Of a DNA stretch of 64,000 nt, positions 1-8,363 are shown piece by piece; within the stretch, counting starts at the first letter, position 1; each line of letters begins with the position of its first letter. The stretch comes from Magnetospirillum sp. 15-1 (GTDB lineage: Bacteria; Pseudomonadota; Alphaproteobacteria; Rhodospirillales; Magnetospirillaceae): contig NZ_FXXN01000026.1 in the NCBI RefSeq assembly GCF_900184795.1, positions 440,064 through 504,063 on the forward strand. Direction: 5' to 3'. The position numbers and the translations under genes are program-made. The notes beneath the pieces are model-generated. The model was not told the origin of the DNA and ran no database searches. It worked only from the letters and a program-made list of their open reading frames with translations.

Positions 1-1074
1 ATCCTGCCGCCCATGGGGGATTCCAAGCCGTTCCAGGAGGTGATCATCGAGCTGGCGACACGCCTCAAGCTGCCCGGCTTCACCAACAAGGACGGCAGCC
101 GCAAGTTCCGCGACTATCCCGACTTCATCGTCAATTTCGAGACCGAGCCGGGTTCGGGCATCGGCTTTCTGTCGGGCTGGCGCGGAAGAGCGGGCGAGAA
201 GTTCCTGGTGGGCGAGCCCAACCCCAACCAGTGGGACCAGTACGCGCGCAACAACAACCACTTCCACTACGAACTGCCGCCCAGCTTCCAGTACATGCGC
301 AACTGGAACAAGGGCTACCTGGACTGGGCCTACCGCCATCGTCTGGTGCGCTTCACCGACCCGATCATGCCGCACATCTATTCCGAGGTGATGCAGAAAT
401 TCCGGCTGGCCGGCGAAGGCAAGTGGAAGGGCAAGCAGCCCCCCGACCACCTGAGGGAAAGGGTGAAGACCTTCTTCGACCCGCTGCCCTTCTATTACAC
501 GCCGCTGGAGTGGCGGTGCTCGGACGGGCATGCCTATCCACTGTCGGCGCTGACCCAGCGGCCCATGGCCATGTACCATTCCTGGGATTCCCAGAACGCC
601 TGGCTGCGCCAGATCCACACCAGCAACGTGCTGTTCATGCACCCCAAGGTGGGGGCGCGGGGCAATTTCGGCGATGCCGACTGGGTGTGGGTGGAAAGCC
701 CGTGGGGCAGGATCAAGTGTCAGGCCCGCTTCACCGAGGCGGTGGAACCCGGCACGGTGTGGACCTGGAACGCCATCGGCAAGGCCTCGGGCGCCTGGGG
801 CCTGGACCCCGACGCCGACGAGTCGAGAAAGGGCTTCCTGCTCAACCACCTGATTTCCGAGGAACTGCCCAACATGGTGGGCGACAGGCATGTCTCCAAC
901 TCCGACCCGGTGACCGGCCAGGCGGCATGGTACGACCTGAAGGTCCGCGTCACCGCCTGCCAGCCGGGCGAGGAAGGGGAAAGCTGGCCCCAGTTCAAAC
1001 CCATGGAACCGCTGCCCGGCCAGACCATCGGCTTCAAGTCGAAGGTCCGCGCCTTCCTGGCCGGGAGGAAGTGA
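1..1074 (+). CDS. soeA: Molybdopterin oxidoreductase, C-terminal part (SoeA-like), cut by window start
   Basis: This is the C-terminal end of a large molybdopterin-dependent catalytic subunit. The frame is open to base 1, so the internal ATG at 13 is not the start and about 350 residues are visible. The tail contains stretches such as YHSWDSQNAWLRQIHTSNVL and a closing molydopterin-dinucleotide-binding type beta domain, which I associate with the SoeA sulfite-oxidising branch of the CISM family. It is followed after 1 base by an iron-sulfur subunit and then a membrane anchor, the usual ABC order of such complexes. In SoeABC, sulfite is oxidised to sulfate on the cytoplasmic side and electrons pass to quinone. 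A tetrathionate- or polysulfide-reductase type role is the main alternative. The N-terminal iron-sulfur motif and active-site region lie outside the window. Confidence 0.75.
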   Translation: MLPPMGDSKPFQEVIIELATRLKLPGFTNKDGSRKFRDYPDFIVNFETEPGSGIGFLSGWRGRAGEKFLVGEPNPNQWDQYARNNNHFHYELPPSFQYMRNWNKGYLDWAYRHRLVRFTDPIMPHIYSEVMQKFRLAGEGKWKGKQPPDHLRERVKTFFDPLPFYYTPLEWRCSDGHAYPLSALTQRPMAMYHSWDSQNAWLRQIHTSNVLFMHPKVGARGNFGDADWVWVESPWGRIKCQARFTEAVEPGTVWTWNAIGKASGAWGLDPDADESRKGFLLNHLISEELPNMVGDRHVSNSDPVTGQAAWYDLKVRVTACQPGEEGESWPQFKPMEPLPGQTIGFKSKVRAFLAGRK

Positions 1075-1075
1075 C

Positions 1076-1813
1076 ATGAGCAAGAAACAGTTGGCCCTGG
1101 TCATCGACCTCAACGTCTGCGTCGGCTGCCATGCCTGCGTGACGTCGTGCAAGGAATGGAACACCTCGGGCTGGGCCGGTCCGCTGACCGACGTCAATCC
1201 CTACGGCGCCGATCCGAACGGCGTGTTCTTCAACCGCGTCCAGACCTATGAATGCGGCACCTTCCCCAACACCGAGACCATCCACTTCCCCAAATCCTGC
1301 CTCCATTGCGAGGAGCCGCCCTGCGTGCCGGTCTGTCCGACGGGCGCCAGCTACAAGCGGGAAGAGGACGGCATTGTCCTGGTGGATTACGACAAGTGCA
1401 TCGGCTGCAAGTACTGCTCGTGGTCGTGCCCCTACGGCGCCCGCGAGTTCGATCCCGTCCAGGGCGTCATGAAGAAGTGCACGCTGTGCGTCGACCGCAT
1501 CTACGACAAGACCATCGAGGAGGATCGGCGCAAGCCGGCCTGCGTCCTGGCCTGTCCGGCCGGCGCCCGCATCTTCGGCGACGTCAACGACCCCAATTCC
1601 GAGGCGGCCAAGGCCATCCGCGACAACGGCGGCTTCCAACTGATGCCGGAATGGGGCACCAGACCGGCCAACCACTATCTGCCCCGGCGCAAGACCGTTA
1701 CCACGCTCCATCCGGACGAACTGGTGCGCGTCGACAACCCGCTGAAGGCCGAGGGCGAGAAACCCCGTCCCGCCTTCACCACGCCGACCATCGACGGCGT
1801 TTCGAGCTGGTAA
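1076..1813 (+). CDS. soeB: Four-cluster ferredoxin-type subunit of the molybdoenzyme (SoeB-like)
   Basis: This 245-residue electron-transfer subunit carries four cysteine groups expected to bind four [4Fe-4S] clusters: CVGCHACVTSC near residues 15-25, CLHCEEPPCVPVC near 80-92, CIGCKYCSWSC near 105-115 and CTLC with a later CVLAC. The arrangement is the DmsB/NrfC type. The insertion ECGTFPNTETIHFPKSC resembles SoeB proteins as I remember them. The ATG lies one base past the upstream stop with GGGAGG just before it, so translational coupling is likely. It would pass electrons from the molybdenum subunit to the membrane anchor. No Tat signal is visible, in keeping with a cytoplasmic orientation. 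Confidence 0.8.
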   Translation: MSKKQLALVIDLNVCVGCHACVTSCKEWNTSGWAGPLTDVNPYGADPNGVFFNRVQTYECGTFPNTETIHFPKSCLHCEEPPCVPVCPTGASYKREEDGIVLVDYDKCIGCKYCSWSCPYGAREFDPVQGVMKKCTLCVDRIYDKTIEEDRRKPACVLACPAGARIFGDVNDPNSEAAKAIRDNGGFQLMPEWGTRPANHYLPRRKTVTTLHPDELVRVDNPLKAEGEKPRPAFTTPTIDGVSSW

Positions 1814-1849
1814 GGGGGAGACAGAGTGATGAAACAATCGTCCTATCGC

Positions 1850-1949
1850 CGTCATGCCCGGACCTGTTCCGGGTATCCACGCCGCTCCGCCCCTCCGTCG
1901 CAACAGCCCCGGCACCACGTGGATAGCCGGGTCAAGCCCGGCCATGACG
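1850..1949. repeat. Dispersed palindromic repeat between soeB-like and soeC-like genes
   Basis: Two complementary arms of about 32 bases face each other: 1850-1881 begins CGTCATGCCCGG and ends GGTATCCACG, and 1918-1949 begins CGTGGATAGCCGGG and ends CCATGACG. They are imperfect inverted repeats around a 36-base middle. When translated, such elements give peptides like MAGLDPAIH, a hallmark of intergenic palindromic repeats scattered through alphaproteobacterial genomes. Here the element sits in an otherwise compact operon and could fold in the mRNA between two subunits of one complex. Confidence 0.75.
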
Positions 1950-1995
1950 AACAGGTTCGCAGAGTCGTGAGCCCCATCGCCAGGAGCCGCGTATC

Positions 1996-2937
1996 ATGAA
2001 ACCCGCATTTTCCGTGATCTTCCTCACCACCCTGATCGGCGCGGCCCAGGGCCTGCTGATCGCGCTGACCATCGGGCAGATGTATGCCGGCGGTGAAAGC
2101 GGCGGCTTTTACGCCCTGGGCGGCGCCCTGGCGCTGCTGCTGCTCTGCCTGGGGCTGGTGGCCTCGGTGTTCCATCTGGCCAATCCCCAGCGCGGCTGGC
2201 GGGCGGCGACGCGCTGGCGCACCTCGTGGCTGTCGCGGGAAGTGATCCTGATCCCCGTGCTCTGCGCGCTCGCCTTCCTCTACGCCGTCATCCACGCCTT
2301 CGGCTGGGCCCCGGTGCTGGTCCGCCTGGGGAACGGCGCCGCCGTCGACCTGCCCATGGCGCTGGGCCTGCTGGTCAGTCTGGCCTCGCTGGCGCTGTTC
2401 GTCTGCACCGGGATGATCTATGCCTGCGTGCGGTTCATCCGCCAGTGGGCCTCGGGCTGGACGGTGATCAACTACCTGCTGATGGGGCTCGCCTCGGGCT
2501 TCACCCTGGCCGCCGCCTATGCCCAGGTCCGGAACAGCCCTTTGTCCGGCTTCATGACCGGCGGCGCCGTGTTCCTCACCCTGCTGGCCCTGGCGGCCCG
2601 CGCCTGGCAGCTATGGCTGAACATCACGGGCAAGCCGCGTTCCTGCCTGAAAAGCGCCATCGGCATGCACCACACCCAGATCCGCCAAATCACCCAGGGC
2701 TTCATGGGCAGTTCCTTCAACACCGTCGAGTTCGTCGCCCCCGGCGGCACGGAGACGGTCAAGGGGCTGTCGGTGTTCTTCCTGGCGGTGGGTTTCGTGG
2801 CGCCGGTGGGGCTGCTGCTGGCCGGGATGCCGGTTATGGCCTTCCTCTGCCAGTATGTGGGCCTGCTGGCCGAGCGCTGGGTGTTCTTCGCGGCCGGCAG
2901 CCACGTGCAGAACCTCTATTATCAGGCCAAGGGCTGA
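1996..2937 (+). CDS. soeC: DmsC-type membrane anchor of the molybdoenzyme (SoeC-like)
   Basis: This 313-residue protein is almost entirely hydrophobic, with about eight membrane segments beginning at residue 5 and ending near residue 300. It fits the DmsC/SoeC anchor family, which holds the two catalytic subunits at the inner membrane and exchanges electrons with quinone. An AGGAG lies about 10 bases before the ATG. It follows the iron-sulfur subunit after 182 bases that contain a palindromic repeat, so it is probably still co-transcribed but may be made at a different level. I see no heme-binding motif, as expected for DmsC rather than NrfD-heme variants. Confidence 0.75.
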   Translation: MKPAFSVIFLTTLIGAAQGLLIALTIGQMYAGGESGGFYALGGALALLLLCLGLVASVFHLANPQRGWRAATRWRTSWLSREVILIPVLCALAFLYAVIHAFGWAPVLVRLGNGAAVDLPMALGLLVSLASLALFVCTGMIYACVRFIRQWASGWTVINYLLMGLASGFTLAAAYAQVRNSPLSGFMTGGAVFLTLLALAARAWQLWLNITGKPRSCLKSAIGMHHTQIRQITQGFMGSSFNTVEFVAPGGTETVKGLSVFFLAVGFVAPVGLLLAGMPVMAFLCQYVGLLAERWVFFAAGSHVQNLYYQAKG

Positions 2938-2974
2938 GCCGCGGCGGGCGGGACGGCGGCACCGGCCGCCCCCC

Positions 2975-3175
2975 TCACTCGGCCGGATACAATTCGCCGA
3001 TCATCGGCCCCGCCAGGCGGAGCGCCATGGCGCATGCCGACGACTCGCCGCACTGGGTGCTGCACGAACGGATGCTGTCGACGATGCGCAGGCATTCGCC
3101 ATACTTGCCCTCGTCATAGAGCCGGCGGGCCTCGGACAGCATGGCGATGCAACGATAGGATTGTCCAATCACCAT
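2975..3175 (-). CDS. Small cysteine-containing protein of unknown function
   Basis: This 66-residue protein is on the strand opposite the molybdoenzyme genes. I do not recognise it. It starts at an ATG preceded by GGAGAGCC. It reads as one or two amphipathic helices followed by a cysteine patch (CSTQC then SSAC) near residues 38-47, which could bind metal or form disulfides. It lies 12 bases downstream of another small gene in the same direction and probably shares its transcript. Codon use fits the surrounding chromosome. Confidence 0.5.
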   Translation of the reverse strand: MVIGQSYRCIAMLSEARRLYDEGKYGECLRIVDSIRSCSTQCGESSACAMALRLAGPMIGELYPAE

Positions 3176-3187
3176 CGGCTCTCCTGA

Positions 3188-3421
3188 TCAGGCGGCGCAG
3201 TCTTGCGCCGCCTGGGAATAGAGCTGGTCCACCAGAATACGGGCGACACCCGGGGTCAGGCTGGAATCGCGCGCCATCAGCACCGCCCGTGCCGCGTCGC
3301 GCTCCTCGGCGCAATCCAGGCCCAGCCGCCGAGCAGCGGCGATGGCGCCACCAATGATCTCGATGAGTGAACCGTTCATGTCCTGCCCCGGATACCGACC
3401 GTTGGAATTCTTCCATTCCAT
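3188..3421 (-). CDS. Small helical protein of unknown function
   Basis: I place the start at the ATG at 3421 because AAGGAG lies seven bases before it. A longer open frame to 3550 has no such site. The 77-residue product begins MEWKNSNGR, contains a helix rich in alanine (EIIGGAIAAARRLG) and ends in AAQDCAA. It carries no domain I know. It is the first gene of a two-gene unit with the 66-residue protein downstream. A cytoplasmic location is likely because no signal or membrane segment is present. Confidence 0.5.
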   Translation of the reverse strand: MEWKNSNGRYPGQDMNGSLIEIIGGAIAAARRLGLDCAEERDAARAVLMARDSSLTPGVARILVDQLYSQAAQDCAA

Positions 3422-3536
3422 GATGGAACTCCTTGATCCACAGGGCCAGGCACGAAGCGAAAGAAGTTGTGAGTAGGTGTAACGAAGCCGGTCCCCCGCG
3501 CCGCCGGCGGGCACGGACACGCCCAAGAAGCCCGGA

Positions 3537-3633
3537 TTGACCTTGGTCAATTATAATCGGCGAATATTAGAACCTGCGGGCTATTCGGCAGCCACGCCCC
3601 CTATATCCAAAGTGAATCTTCGTTGACTTTGGA
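3537..3633. promoter_or_regulatory. Two inverted repeats between the small-gene unit and the TonB operon
   Basis: The sequence has a 14-base palindrome, TTGACC-tt-GGTCAA (3537-3550), followed at once by TATAAT (3552-3557). Farther right is an inverted repeat with 8-base arms, TCCAAAGT (3606-3613) and ACTTTGGA (3626-3633), 12 bases apart. The region lies between divergent units and about 60 bases before the first gene of the uptake operon. A metal-responsive operator is a reasonable inference, but neither motif matches a box I can name with confidence. Confidence 0.4.
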
Positions 3634-3691
3634 AAAGGTCGAGCCTACACCCGTAGCGTCGTCTTGATATTCATTTGGAGCGGCGAGGTTC

Positions 3692-4120
3692 ATGAGCGGC
3701 GGCGTCTTGCGTCGAGGCGGATGGTTGCGAAGGATACGGGCCGGAGGGTCCGGTATCGCGCGGCTGTTGCTTTTGGCATTCGCCCTGCAACTTACCGTAC
3801 CGCTGCTCGATCTGGGTGGAATCGCCGCCCTGGCCGGCGAGGCGGCGCTTCACGCCGACCTGCAATCCTCGCTCTGCCACGATCCGGGAAACGACCCGGC
3901 GGCAGACGAAGCTCCGGGACCGGCGGCGCAGGTCAAGCACTGCATCTTCTGCCTGCCCATGGCCGGCGATCCGGCCGACACCGGCGCCGATTTCTTCGGT
4001 GTCGAGCGGCTGGCCTCGGCCTCGACCATTATCCCGGCTTCGGCCGATCAGGTCCCCGAGCTTTCGCGCTCCGGCCTCGCCCGTTCTCGGGCTCCCCCCA
4101 TCCATCCTCGCACCGTCTGA
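3692..4120 (+). CDS. DUF2946-like exported protein, first gene of a TonB uptake operon
   Basis: This 142-residue protein has a basic N-terminus and one hydrophobic segment (IARLLLLAFALQLTVPL, about residues 22-38) suited to a signal peptide or anchor. It also has the spaced motif LCHDPGN and KHCIFCLPM at about residues 60-90. The paired cysteines with nearby histidines match my memory of DUF2946 proteins, small exported proteins often encoded beside metal, especially copper, uptake or resistance genes. It leads a plus-strand series ending in ExbD. The start follows GCGGCGAGGTTC, which contains a GAGG element. Metal binding is inferred, not shown. Confidence 0.6.
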   Translation: MSGGVLRRGGWLRRIRAGGSGIARLLLLAFALQLTVPLLDLGGIAALAGEAALHADLQSSLCHDPGNDPAADEAPGPAAQVKHCIFCLPMAGDPADTGADFFGVERLASASTIIPASADQVPELSRSGLARSRAPPIHPRTV

Positions 4121-4193
4121 GCCCACCGCCTCGGATTTTCGCAGGTGGTGGCATTTGTCCCGCACACCGCGAACGGCTTTCCGAGGATCAATC

Positions 4194-6365
4194 ATGTCTG
4201 CCAATTCGTCCCGGCGCGCACGCCTGCACGCCACCGTCGCCATTCTTGCCCTGATCACCGGTTCCCAGACCCTCGCCGCGGAAGAAACCAGCCCGCCCCC
4301 GCAAGACGGCGGAATGATCGACACGATCATGGTCAACGCCACTCGCGGCTCGAAGCTCGAGGACATGGACATCAGCGCCACGGTCATAAGCCGCGAGGCC
4401 GTGACCCAGGCGCCGCAAAACAATATCGATCAGGTGCTGAACAAGGTCCCCGGCGTGGTGATCTCCACGGTTCCGTCCAATCAGACCCATCCCACCGGCA
4501 AGTCGGTGCAGATGAGAGGCCTTGGCGGGGCCGGAGCCCAGCGAACCCTGGTGATGGTCGACGGCATCCCGATCAACGATCCGTTCTACCGCTACGTCAA
4601 TTGGGACAAGGTGCCGAAGGAAACCATCGAGTCCGTCGAGATCATCCGCGGCGGCGGCGGCGCCACCCTGTGGGGCAACATGGCCATGGGCGGCGTCATC
4701 AACATCGTGACCCGCGACCCGGAACCGGACGAGAAACGCCTGTCCTTCGGCTATGGCAGCGACAACACCTACCGCGTCAATACCGCCATCACCCCTTATT
4801 CCGACGGATTGTTCAAAGTGGGTCTGACCGCCGGGCGGATGTCGAGCGACGGCTATAACCTGACGCCGAAGAACTACCGCAACGCTCATTCGACGGCGAC
4901 GGAATCCTATTCCGACGATGCCGAGATCTCCCTGATCCTGACTCCGTCAAAGAAAGACCGCTATTACCTGAAGATGGCGGCCCATGACATGCACGAGTTC
5001 AATCAGGTCTGGGACGTGGCGAAGAACGCGCAACAGAGTTTCGAGTTCAAGGCCGGCGGCAAGACCAGCTTCGACGACGGCAGCGTGCTGGACATCAACG
5101 CCTGGTACGGCCGCTACCTGATGAAGACCCAGAACGCCTCGTCGACGCCGACCTACAACTATACTAACCCCGGCGCCAACGTCAGGACCTACAACTCGTC
5201 CACCGACAAGAACCCCTATTACGACCTGGGCGGCTCCACCGTCTGGAAGAAGGATCTCAGCGATACCGTCACCGACGTGATGGTCGGCGTCGACGGCCGC
5301 AATATGTGGGGAACCGACAACACGGTGAACTACAGCAGCGCCGGGGCCATCACCGGCAATACGCCGCTGCGCGCCCAACAGCAGTTCTCGGGCATCTTCT
5401 CCCAGGCGACGTGGCGGCCGGAAATCGCCCCGGTCATCATGACGCTGGGTCTGCGCCAGGATTTCTGGCGGGCCTTCGACTACCAGTTCGCCGGGCGGCC
5501 GGCCCATTCCTATGGCCTTTATAACCATTTCGATCCCCGGCTCGGCGTGAAGGTCAACGTGACCCGGGAGTTCTCGGTCAAGGGCGCCGTGTACGAGAAT
5601 TTCTCGGCACCGGGCATGAACCAGATGTTCCGCAGCTACGGATCAAGCTCCAGCTATTCCGCCGCCAACCCCGAACTGGCGCCCGAAACCAATTTCGGCC
5701 GCGAGATCGGCGTCGAATGGGCCGGGCGCGACGTCACCGTCTCGGCGACCGGTTTCTACAATCAGATCTCCAACTTCATGGATAAGGCCCAGGTCTGCAG
5801 TAGCTCGGCTAGCTGCGCCGCCTTCTCGCCCGCCGGCGTGACCGGACTGACCAAGATCACCAAGTACTACAATTCGGGAAATGCCACGTTCAAAGGCTGG
5901 GAAGTGCTCGGCGAATGGCGGGCGGCACCGACCCTGACCTTCAATTCCGGCCTGACCCGCAACATCTCGGCCGTCACCAGCAACGCCAGGCTGGCCCAGA
6001 AGCTGGGGGGGGCCACCGCCAATTCCTATGTCCCCACCGGCGTGCAGATCGGCGGCGTCATCCCCCTGATGTTCCAGGCCGGGGCGACCTGGGAGGCCAT
6101 CACCGACCTGAAGGTGACGACAACCTTCAAGAGCTGGACCCGTTATCCCGACGACACCCTCCACACCACCTTCAACTCGCCGGGCAGCACCGTCGACCTG
6201 GGAGGCACCTATAAGGTCAACGAGCACCTGGACCTGTTCGCCAACGCCCAGAACCTGTTCAATGTGAAGTACTATGCGACGGGACTGAGCGCCAGCAACA
6301 CCGGCACCCCGCCGACCCAGGGCCAACCGCTCGCCTTCTTCGGCGGTGTACGGGTGACGTATTGA
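4194..6365 (+). CDS. TonB-dependent outer-membrane receptor
   Basis: This 723-residue receptor has a signal peptide to about residue 29, a Ton-box-like stretch (IDTIMVNA, about 42-49), a plug domain to about residue 170 (with LVMVDGIPIND, VEIIRGGGGATLWGNMAMGG and INIVTR), and a 22-strand-type beta barrel ending in the aromatic residue of VRVTY. I chose the ATG at 4194 because GAGG lies seven bases upstream and the signal peptide starts there; the frame itself is open much farther upstream. It would import a scarce nutrient using TonB-ExbBD encoded just downstream. The neighbours suggest a metal or metal complex, perhaps copper, but the barrel sequence does not reveal the substrate. Confidence 0.9.
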   Translation: MSANSSRRARLHATVAILALITGSQTLAAEETSPPPQDGGMIDTIMVNATRGSKLEDMDISATVISREAVTQAPQNNIDQVLNKVPGVVISTVPSNQTHPTGKSVQMRGLGGAGAQRTLVMVDGIPINDPFYRYVNWDKVPKETIESVEIIRGGGGATLWGNMAMGGVINIVTRDPEPDEKRLSFGYGSDNTYRVNTAITPYSDGLFKVGLTAGRMSSDGYNLTPKNYRNAHSTATESYSDDAEISLILTPSKKDRYYLKMAAHDMHEFNQVWDVAKNAQQSFEFKAGGKTSFDDGSVLDINAWYGRYLMKTQNASSTPTYNYTNPGANVRTYNSSTDKNPYYDLGGSTVWKKDLSDTVTDVMVGVDGRNMWGTDNTVNYSSAGAITGNTPLRAQQQFSGIFSQATWRPEIAPVIMTLGLRQDFWRAFDYQFAGRPAHSYGLYNHFDPRLGVKVNVTREFSVKGAVYENFSAPGMNQMFRSYGSSSSYSAANPELAPETNFGREIGVEWAGRDVTVSATGFYNQISNFMDKAQVCSSSASCAAFSPAGVTGLTKITKYYNSGNATFKGWEVLGEWRAAPTLTFNSGLTRNISAVTSNARLAQKLGGATANSYVPTGVQIGGVIPLMFQAGATWEAITDLKVTTTFKSWTRYPDDTLHTTFNSPGSTVDLGGTYKVNEHLDLFANAQNLFNVKYYATGLSASNTGTPPTQGQPLAFFGGVRVTY

Positions 6366-6435
6366 CCTTGTCCTGTCATGTTTCACGCTGCCATCGCCGT
6401 GCCGGTGATGGCGGCCCCACTCCGGGTTTTTGCGC

Positions 6436-7671
6436 ATGAAGACAATCCGCCTCCTCGCCCCGGCCGTCCTGATGATGCTCGCCCTGCCGGCCGGAGCGGC
6501 CGAAGGCGAGCACCATCACCATGGCGGGCACCAGCCGGCCTCGGCCGCTCCGTCCCACTGCCCGCCCGACGACACCCGGCTGGCCTGCGCGGCGCAGGCC
6601 GCCGCGACCTTCCTGCCCGACGGCAATCTGGTGGTGGTCTGGGCGGCGGGGGGGCGCGTGATGAGCGCCCGCTCCCCCGATCACGGCGCCAGCCTGGAGG
6701 CCGCCATCGCCCTCAATCCCGCGAAGGAAGCGGTGGATACCTCCGGCGACGCCCGCCCGGCCGTGGCCGCCGATTCCAAGGGGCGGGTCTATGCCGCCTG
6801 GGCCCTGCGCAAGGATTCCGCCTATAACGGAATGCTGATGCTGGCGCGCTCGCTGGACGGCGGCCGCACCTTCCAGCCCCCGCGTGCCGTGGCGTCCGAC
6901 CCCGCCAGCCAGCGCTTCCCCGTCATGAAGGTCGATTCCCGCGACCGCCTGTATCTCGCCTGGATCGACAAGCGGGAGGGAGCCGCCGCCAAAAAGGCCG
7001 GCCGGGGCTATCGCGGCGCCGCCCTGGCCATGGCGTGGTCCGACGACGGGGCCGAGACCTTCGCCTTCGAGGGCGTGGCCCAATCCAATTCCTGCGAATG
7101 CTGCCGCATCGCCTTCGAGCTGGACAAGGCGGACCGGCCGCTGGTCATGTGGCGCCACGTGTTCGAGCCCAACATCCGCGACCATGCCCTGATGGTGTTT
7201 ACCGACCGCGACCATCCCGGCCCCATCCGCAAGGTGGCCGAGGACAACTGGCGTGTGGATGCCTGCCCCCACCAGGGTCCCGCTCTGGCGGCGGCCGGGG
7301 ACGGTTCGCTCCACGCCGCGTGGTACACCGGCGGCACGACCCGCAAGGGGGTGTTCTTCGCCTCGGCCGCCGGACCCGACGCGGCCTTTTCCGAGCCGCG
7401 CCCCCTGGGCGATCCCGCCACCACCGTCTCCCAGCCGCAGGTGCTGTCGGTGAACGGCCGGCTGTGGATGGCCTGGAAGGAGTTCGACGGCGAGACCACC
7501 ACCGTCCAGGCCCAGTCCTCGGACGATGCCGGCCGCACGTGGTCGCCGCCCCGCGGCCTGGCCCGGACGCGGGACAATTCCGACCGTCCGATCCTGGTGT
7601 GCGACGGCAAGCGCGCCTTCCTGTCCTGGGTGACCGGAGCCGAGGGCTGGCGCCTGATGGCCGTGGAGTAG
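6436..7671 (+). CDS. Exported sialidase-fold (BNR-repeat) beta-propeller with His and Cys clusters
   Basis: This 411-residue protein starts with a signal peptide (MLALPAGAAEG) followed at once by EHHHHGGHQ (about residues 25-33). The body shows repeated propeller blades of the Asp-box style: SPDHGASL, SLDGGRTF, SDDGAETF and SDDAGRTW. It carries a dense cysteine site, SNSCECC, near residue 218, plus ACPHQG near 275. These features suggest a periplasmic metal-binding propeller rather than a true sialidase; I see no sialidase arginine triad that I can assign. It sits between the outer-membrane receptor and TonB, so a role in passing on or chemically handling the imported metal is likely. No clear ribosome site precedes the ATG; a TTG six bases earlier is possible. 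Confidence 0.65.
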   Translation: MKTIRLLAPAVLMMLALPAGAAEGEHHHHGGHQPASAAPSHCPPDDTRLACAAQAAATFLPDGNLVVVWAAGGRVMSARSPDHGASLEAAIALNPAKEAVDTSGDARPAVAADSKGRVYAAWALRKDSAYNGMLMLARSLDGGRTFQPPRAVASDPASQRFPVMKVDSRDRLYLAWIDKREGAAAKKAGRGYRGAALAMAWSDDGAETFAFEGVAQSNSCECCRIAFELDKADRPLVMWRHVFEPNIRDHALMVFTDRDHPGPIRKVAEDNWRVDACPHQGPALAAAGDGSLHAAWYTGGTTRKGVFFASAAGPDAAFSEPRPLGDPATTVSQPQVLSVNGRLWMAWKEFDGETTTVQAQSSDDAGRTWSPPRGLARTRDNSDRPILVCDGKRAFLSWVTGAEGWRLMAVE

Positions 7672-7675
7672 CCCC

Positions 7676-7906
7676 ATGTACGCGGTCCGGCAAAGACCCT
7701 CCTCCCACAGGCGGCTGGCCGGTCTGGCCGGCGTGGTGGCGCTGCACGCCGCCGCCATCTACGCCCTGGCCAACGGGCTGGGGCACTGCGCCGTCGAGAT
7801 CCTGCGCGCTCCGCTCGAGACCAAGATCGTCGCCGAACTCATCAAGCCGCCGTCCCCTCCCCACCGCCCAAGGTGGAGCAGCCGCCCCCGCCGCCCAAGG
7901 TGGTGA
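7676..7906 (+). CDS. tonB: TonB, N-terminal part before a frameshift
   Basis: This frame encodes the membrane anchor of a TonB energy transducer: a short basic start, a hydrophobic helix (LAGLAGVVALHAAAIYALANGL, about residues 15-36) and the beginning of the periplasmic linker (ETKIVAELIKPPSPP). It then loses the proline-rich frame near 7855-7862 and ends at a stop at 7906. The rest of TonB continues in the frame shifted by minus one. One base appears to be missing in the C-rich tract. The start lies five bases after the upstream gene's stop. Confidence 0.75.
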   Translation: MYAVRQRPSSHRRLAGLAGVVALHAAAIYALANGLGHCAVEILRAPLETKIVAELIKPPSPPHRPRWSSRPRRPRW

Positions 7907-8343
7907 AGCCGCCGCCCCCGGCCTATGTCCCGCCGCCCAAGATACGGCCCCAGGCGCCGCCGCCGCCCACCGCCATCACCGCCACCACCGATGTGGTGCC
8001 CGCCGCCCCGCCGCCGCCCGCCGCCATCGTGGCGCCGACGCCCGAGCCGGTGCGCGAGGTGGTCAAGGTCCCGCCCGCCCTCGACCAGGGCCGTCCCTGC
8101 AAGCCGCCGCAATATCCGCCGGCCTCGCGCCGGGCCGAGGAGACCGGGGCGGTGGTGCTGAGATTCCTGATCGACGCCGACGGCTCGGTGATGGAAAGCG
8201 TCGTCGACGCCTCCAGCGGCTTCGAGCGTCTGGACGAGGCGGCCCGCCAGGCCCTGGCGCTCTGCCGCTTCAAGGCCGGAACCGTCGACGGCCGCCCCGA
8301 ACGCTCGTGGGCTCGCATCCGCTATGTCTGGAAACTGAATTGA
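7873..8343 (+). CDS. tonB: TonB, C-terminal part after a frameshift
   Basis: This frame holds the proline-rich periplasmic spacer (runs of PPPP with lysines and valines) and a C-terminal TonB domain: CKPPQYPPASRRAEETGAVV, then the beta-sheet core to IRYVWKLN. That domain grips the Ton box of outer-membrane receptors. The ATG at 7873 is an internal methionine position only in this listing; reading the same frame back to about 7861 gives PPPKVEQ, which joins smoothly to the anchor encoded in the other frame. The intact protein would be about 222 residues. Complete neighbouring exbB and exbD genes argue that the system is, or recently was, working. A sequencing error in the C-rich run is plausible. 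Confidence 0.75.
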   Translation: MEQPPPPPKVVKPPPPAYVPPPKIRPQAPPPPTAITATTDVVPAAPPPPAAIVAPTPEPVREVVKVPPALDQGRPCKPPQYPPASRRAEETGAVVLRFLIDADGSVMESVVDASSGFERLDEAARQALALCRFKAGTVDGRPERSWARIRYVWKLN

Positions 8344-8363
8344 TACGCTTCGGAGGTCCCTCC

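Noticed and set aside
1034..1945. Minus-strand frame beginning MAGLDPAIH
   Set aside because: The first residues are the known translation of a dispersed palindromic repeat, and the rest is antisense to the iron-sulfur subunit gene.
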